A stretch of DNA of 33,608 nt from Acidobacteria bacterium RIFCSPLOWO2_12_FULL_66_21 (GTDB lineage: Bacteria; Acidobacteriota; Vicinamibacteria; Vicinamibacterales; 2-12-FULL-66-21), in the NCBI GenBank assembly GCA_001767455.1, contig MELC01000038.1, positions 1-33,608 of the forward strand, written 5' to 3'. Below are positions 30,967-33,608 of this stretch, in pieces. The notes below the pieces were generated by a model. It was not told where the DNA came from and did no database searches. It saw only the letters and a list, made by a program, of their open reading frames with translations. Both the position numbers and the translations under genes were made by a program. The stretch's first letter is position 1; each line of letters begins with the position of its first letter.

Positions 30967-30995
30967 AATTTACGACGTACATTAGCGTCTGTCAA
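30967..30995 (-). promoter_or_regulatory. sigma-70-like promoter of the hsp20 pair
   Basis: On the minus strand TTGACA (30995-30990, a perfect -35 match) is separated by exactly 17 bp from TAAATT (30972-30967, 4 of 6 to TATAAT). Transcription would start near 30960, giving a leader of about 97 bases before the ATG at 30863. A housekeeping-type promoter rather than a sigma-32-type one would suggest control at another level, but this is an inference; no CIRCE element was found. Confidence 0.65.
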
Positions 30996-31082
30996 GCATG
31001 TAATATGAGTGTATTAAGCTAATATTAAAACTCTGCAGTTGTCTCGCGATCGCGCTATCCCGCTGTCCCGTGGACACGACGT

Positions 31083-31216
31083 TTCTGCACGAAGCGCACG
31101 AAGGCCACGAAGTGCACGAAGACTGTTTCTCTTTGTTTCTTCCCCAAGTAAAAGAAGCAGAAACCGAGGTCTCCGTCTTCGTGACCTTAGTGTTCTTCGT
31201 GGTCTTCGTGAGAAAG
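31083..31216. repeat. 134-bp fold-back CACGAAG / CTTCGTG repeat
   Basis: The left arm (31083-31123) carries four CACGAAG-type units; the right arm (31175-31216) is their inverted counterpart (GTCTTCGTGACC, then TTCTTCGTGGTCTTCGTGAG). The complement of the right arm matches the left arm over about 40 bases with a few differences. Inside, TTTCTCTTTGTTTCTTC and GAAGCAGAAACC continue the pairing. There is no obvious coding content. Confidence 0.85.
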
Positions 31217-31230
31217 AGCCGTCGGCGCGT

Positions 31231-31300
31231 GGGGTTCGGGGTTTGGGGTTCGGGGTTTGGGGTTTGGGGTTTGGGAGTTGGGAGTTGGGAGTTGGAGTGT
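31231..31300 (+). repeat. ten 7-bp G-rich units, G-quadruplex candidate
   Basis: Head-to-tail units GGGGTTC, GGGGTTT, GGGGTTC, three GGGGTTT, three GGGAGTT, then GGAGTGT. Nine runs of at least three Gs separated by three or four bases on the plus strand meet the usual G-quadruplex pattern many times over. The array is in one orientation only, unlike the fold-backs, and ends about 25 bp before the predicted start of the plus-strand Hsp20-like gene. Confidence 0.85.
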
Positions 31301-31325
31301 GCCCTTCGTGTGTAAGATAGCGATC

Positions 31326-31763
31326 GTGGGCCGCATCTTCCACGAACGCCGCGACATGGGCGACGACCTCCGGCGCCTGCTCGATCTCCTTGACGAGGGC
31401 CCGCGTTCCACCGGCACCGCCGGCGAATGCACCCCGCCGTTCGATCTGAGTGAAACCGACGGCGCGCTCGAGCTCGTCATGGATCTGCCGGGTGTCCCCG
31501 CCGATTCGATTCAGATTGTCTTCGCCCGAAACACGCTCGTCATCGCGGGCCAGAAGCTGCCGTCGGCGTGCGAACATCGCGACGCCGCCTTTCACCTCGC
31601 GGAGCGGGCGTTCGGGCGCTTCGCCCGCGCCGTGCGCCTCACGGGCGCGTTCGACGCGGGGCGCGCCGAGGCCAGGCTCGGCGGCGGCGAGCTGCGCGTG
31701 GTGCTGCCGCGCATCGACGACCGGCGCGGTGCCGAAATCCGCATCCCGGTCCGGACCGACTAA
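31326..31763 (+). CDS. divergent alpha-crystallin (Hsp20-like) protein
   Basis: 145 residues from a GTG at 31326 (a later ATG at 31356 gives 135 residues). The alpha-crystallin pattern is present but diverged: PPFDLSETDGALELVMDLPG (equivalent to VDIYE..LKAELPG), VFARNTLVIAGQKL, FGRFARAVRLTGAFDAGRAE and LGGGELRVVLPRIDDRR. Its family assignment is firm, but it is less similar to the two hsp20 genes nearby than they are to each other. The open frame upstream of 31326 is a G-rich repeat in translation (GFGVWELGVGSW) and is not real. Its stop is directly followed by the GTG start of the phosphodiesterase gene, so it heads an operon with ymdB and xseA. Confidence 0.8.
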   Translation: MGRIFHERRDMGDDLRRLLDLLDEGPRSTGTAGECTPPFDLSETDGALELVMDLPGVPADSIQIVFARNTLVIAGQKLPSACEHRDAAFHLAERAFGRFARAVRLTGAFDAGRAEARLGGGELRVVLPRIDDRRGAEIRIPVRTD

Positions 31764-32582
31764 GTGCGCATCCTGTTCATCGGAGACATCTTCGGCAAGC
31801 CGGGCCGGGAAATCGCGCGCCGCGCGATCCCGGCGCTGGTCGAGCGCCGTGACATCGACTTCGTCATCGCGAACGTCGAGAACGCCGCCGCGGGCTTCGG
31901 GATCACCGGCGACCTCGCGGACGCCATCCTCGGCTACGGCGTCGACGTGATGACCTCGGGCAACCATGTCTGGGACAAGAAAGAAGTGCTCGAGTACATT
32001 CCCCGCGAGCGCCGGCTGCTGCGTCCCGCCAACTTCCCCGCCGGGGTGCCCGGGCGCGGCAGTTATCTCGGGCGCACCCGCACGGGCGAACTCGTCGGCG
32101 TCGTCAACGTCATGGGGCGCATTTTCATGCCGCCGCTCGACGATCCGTTTGCCGTCGTGCTGCGGGAGGTCGAGGCGCTGCGCGCGAAGACGCGCGTGAT
32201 CATCGTGGACTTTCACGCGGAAGCGACGTCGGAGAAAGTCGCGATGGCGTGGCATCTCGACGGCCGCGCGACGGCGGTGATCGGCACGCACACGCACGTC
32301 CAGACGGCCGACGAGCGCGTGCTGCCCAAGGGCACCGCCTGCATCACCGACGCGGGCATGACCGGGCCGGAGGAGTCGATCATCGGCGTGTCGGTTGAGG
32401 CGGCGCTCGCACGGTTTCTCAACGGCATGCCGTCGAAGTTCGAGCCGGCCGCGGGGACCGCGCGCCTCAACGGGCTCATCGTCTCGGCCGACGCGGCCAC
32501 GGGCAAGGCCACCGCGATCGAGCGCCTCAACATGACCGCGGCGGACGTCGACGCGCTTGCCCCGGCTGCCGCGCCGCGGTGA
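31764..32582 (+). CDS. ymdB: TIGR00282/YmdB family metallophosphoesterase
   Basis: 272 residues from a GTG that touches the previous stop (TAAGTG). The family binds two metals and hydrolyses cyclic nucleotide or other phosphodiesters. Motifs: [14 protein letters not shown] (Asp 8), [46 protein letters not shown] and [20 protein letters not shown]. Length is normal. It precedes xseA (1-bp gap), an unusual but not unique pairing, which could couple it to DNA repair or be incidental. Confidence 0.95.
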   Translation: MRILFIGDIFGKPGREIARRAIPALVERRDIDFVIANVENAAAGFGITGDLADAILGYGVDVMTSGNHVWDKKEVLEYIPRERRLLRPANFPAGVPGRGSYLGRTRTGELVGVVNVMGRIFMPPLDDPFAVVLREVEALRAKTRVIIVDFHAEATSEKVAMAWHLDGRATAVIGTHTHVQTADERVLPKGTACITDAGMTGPEESIIGVSVEAALARFLNGMPSKFEPAAGTARLNGLIVSADAATGKATAIERLNMTAADVDALAPAAAPR

Positions 32583-32583
32583 G

Positions 32584-33608
32584 ATGATGGACGACCTCTT
32601 TTCCCTGCCATTCGAAGAAGACCGCGAGCCGGCTGCCGCCGCACCCTCACGCCGCGTGTTCACCGTGTCCGAATTGACGGCGGCGATCCGCACCCTGCTC
32701 GAGTCCGGCTTCGGCGACCTGTGGGTGGAAGGCGAAATCTCGAACTGCCGCGTGTGGAACACGGGCCACATGTACTTCACCCTGAAGGACGGCGGCGCGC
32801 AGCTCAAGGCGATCATGTTCCGCGGCGCGGTGCGGAACCTGAAGTTCAAGGCCGAAGACGGGCAGCGCGTGGTGGCCAGGGGCCGCCTCGGACTGTACGA
32901 CGCGAAGGGCGAGTATCAGCTCGTCTGCGAGCACCTGCAGCCCCAGGGACTTGGCGCGCTGCAGCTGGCCTTCGAGCAGTTGAAGAAGAAGCTCCAGGCG
33001 GAAGGGTTGTTCGACGCGGCGCGCAAACGGCCGCTGCCCTCCTTGCCTCGCAAGATCGGGATCGTGACGTCGCTCGAGGGTGCGGCCATCCGCGACATCA
33101 TCCAGGTGCTGACGCGCAGGCATCCGAACGCGCACCTCGTGATCCGGCCCGCGCGCGTGCAGGGCGAAGGCGCCGCGGCGGATCTCGCGCGCGCGCTGCG
33201 GGCGATTGGAAAAGTCCCCGGCGTGGACGTGGTCATTGCCGGCCGTGGCGGCGGCTCGGTCGAGGATCTGTGGGCCTTCAACGAGGAGGTCGTCGCGCGG
33301 GCCATTGCCGACTCTCCCGTGCCCGTCGTGTCGGCGGTCGGCCACGAGGTGGACTTCACGATCGCCGATTTCGTCGCCGACCTCCGCGCGCCGACCCCCT
33401 CGGCGGCGGCCGAGATGGTCGTCGCCGCGAAGGACGAGTTCTGCGCGCGCATCGAGCGGCTCGCCCGCCGGCTCGACGCGGCCGCGCGCGCCGGCCTGCA
33501 GCGGCGCCGCGCGCTCGTGCATGCGTTCGCCAGCCGCCGGGGACTCGCCGGCTGGCCGGCGCGGCTGGCGATGCGCTGGCGCCATGCCTCGGAACTTACG
33601 CACCAGTT
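32584..33608 (+). CDS. xseA: exodeoxyribonuclease VII large subunit XseA, 3' end outside window
   Basis: The visible 341 residues are open to the window edge. XseA is the catalytic subunit of exonuclease VII, which degrades single-stranded DNA in repair. Residues about 25-125 are the OB-fold ([52 protein letters not shown]). The catalytic domain follows: [60 protein letters not shown] and [10 protein letters not shown]. The start is ATG 32584 or 32587, right after the ymdB stop. An acidic 25-residue N-terminal leader ([16 protein letters not shown]) precedes the OB domain. xseB, if linked, would be past the end. Confidence 0.95.
   Translation, partial: MMDDLFSLPFEEDREPAAAAPSRRVFTVSELTAAIRTLLESGFGDLWVEGEISNCRVWNTGHMYFTLKDGGAQLKAIMFRGAVRNLKFKAEDGQRVVARGRLGLYDAKGEYQLVCEHLQPQGLGALQLAFEQLKKKLQAEGLFDAARKRPLPSLPRKIGIVTSLEGAAIRDIIQVLTRRHPNAHLVIRPARVQGEGAAADLARALRAIGKVPGVDVVIAGRGGGSVEDLWAFNEEVVARAIADSPVPVVSAVGHEVDFTIADFVADLRAPTPSAAAEMVVAAKDEFCARIERLARRLDAAARAGLQRRRALVHAFASRRGLAGWPARLAMRWRHASELTHQ

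Larger units (their letters stand above)
30864..31325. other. 462-bp divergent intergenic region: promoter, leader, repeats
   Basis: No coding sequence is supported here. From left to right it holds the untranslated leader of the hsp20 genes with two AGAGGAGG words, an unusually AT-rich 80-bp block (about 30950-31030) with the minus-strand promoter, a 134-bp fold-back repeat (31083-31216), and a G-rich 7-bp repeat (31231-31300) ending 25 bp before the start of the plus-strand alpha-crystallin gene. Confidence 0.75.

Noticed and set aside
30978-31024. CIRCE-like operator (TTAGC...GCTAA) near the hsp20 promoter
   Set aside because: TTAGC and GCTAA are present but 31 bp apart, and the inner CACTC/GAGTG parts are not in the required positions.
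31014-32849. 611-codon open frame on the minus strand
   Set aside because: Lies opposite the Hsp20-like, ymdB and xseA genes and reads through repeat sequence.

Overview
The window looks like chromosome of a diderm, high-GC bacterium, most likely an Acidobacteriota of the Vicinamibacteria type. The reasons are two secreted proteins of the 'VWFA-related Acidobacterial' kind, lipid A genes (lpxD, lpxB) showing a lipopolysaccharide outer membrane, many signal-peptide proteins, and abundant intergenic 7-9 bp repeat arrays. The lineage is inferred from gene content; there is no rRNA to prove it. I saw no tRNA, rRNA, CRISPR array, transposase, integrase or phage gene.

Layout. 1-1711 (+): two HEAT-repeat proteins, the first cut by the window edge. 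1728-3351 (-): yqgE and queG, overlapping by 8 bp. 3528-3851 (+): a small Rho_N-like protein. 3933-4625 (-): a secreted hypothetical. 4776-9024 (+): a TPR protein and two VWFA-type secreted proteins; the second carries an in-frame tandem repeat. 9094-11871 (-): aconitase. 12028-12901 (+): a metallophosphoesterase broken by a one-base frameshift. 13184-15536 (-): a cassette of secreted protein, matrixin-like protease and beta-barrel protein joined by 4-base overlaps. 15548-21401 (-): lpxD, an active M16 protease, an inactive M16 partner with an extra C-terminal domain, and lpxB. 21560-23838: a Mit_KHE1-like membrane protein, a 47-aa membrane peptide, an MgtC/SapB protein and an S1/P1-nuclease-like or phospholipase C-like enzyme. 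23907-25275 (-): an AMMECR1/MEMO pair. 25314-27828 (+): gatC, gatA and a GNAT protein. 27815-30863 (-): a SurE with a signal peptide, two small membrane proteins, rpoZ and two Hsp20 chaperones behind a good sigma-70-like promoter. 31326-33608 (+): a third alpha-crystallin protein, a YmdB-type phosphodiesterase and xseA, which runs off the end.

Most genes are core housekeeping (tRNA-dependent amidation, queuosine, TCA cycle, lipid A, transcription, DNA repair) or envelope biology, and many neighbours are tightly packed or overlap by 4 bases. The clearest unexplained signal is the repeats. At least ten arrays of degenerate 7-9 bp units (or longer units built from them) sit between genes or at gene ends. 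Five are fold-backs, with one arm holding the unit and the other its reverse complement; one is a strong G-quadruplex candidate. Related sequence also reads into proteins: seven 30-33 bp units inside a VWFA protein, three 24 bp units at the C-terminus of a secreted protein, a single related motif at the end of LpxB, and arrays that supply start or stop codons. This is the best candidate here for something not well described.
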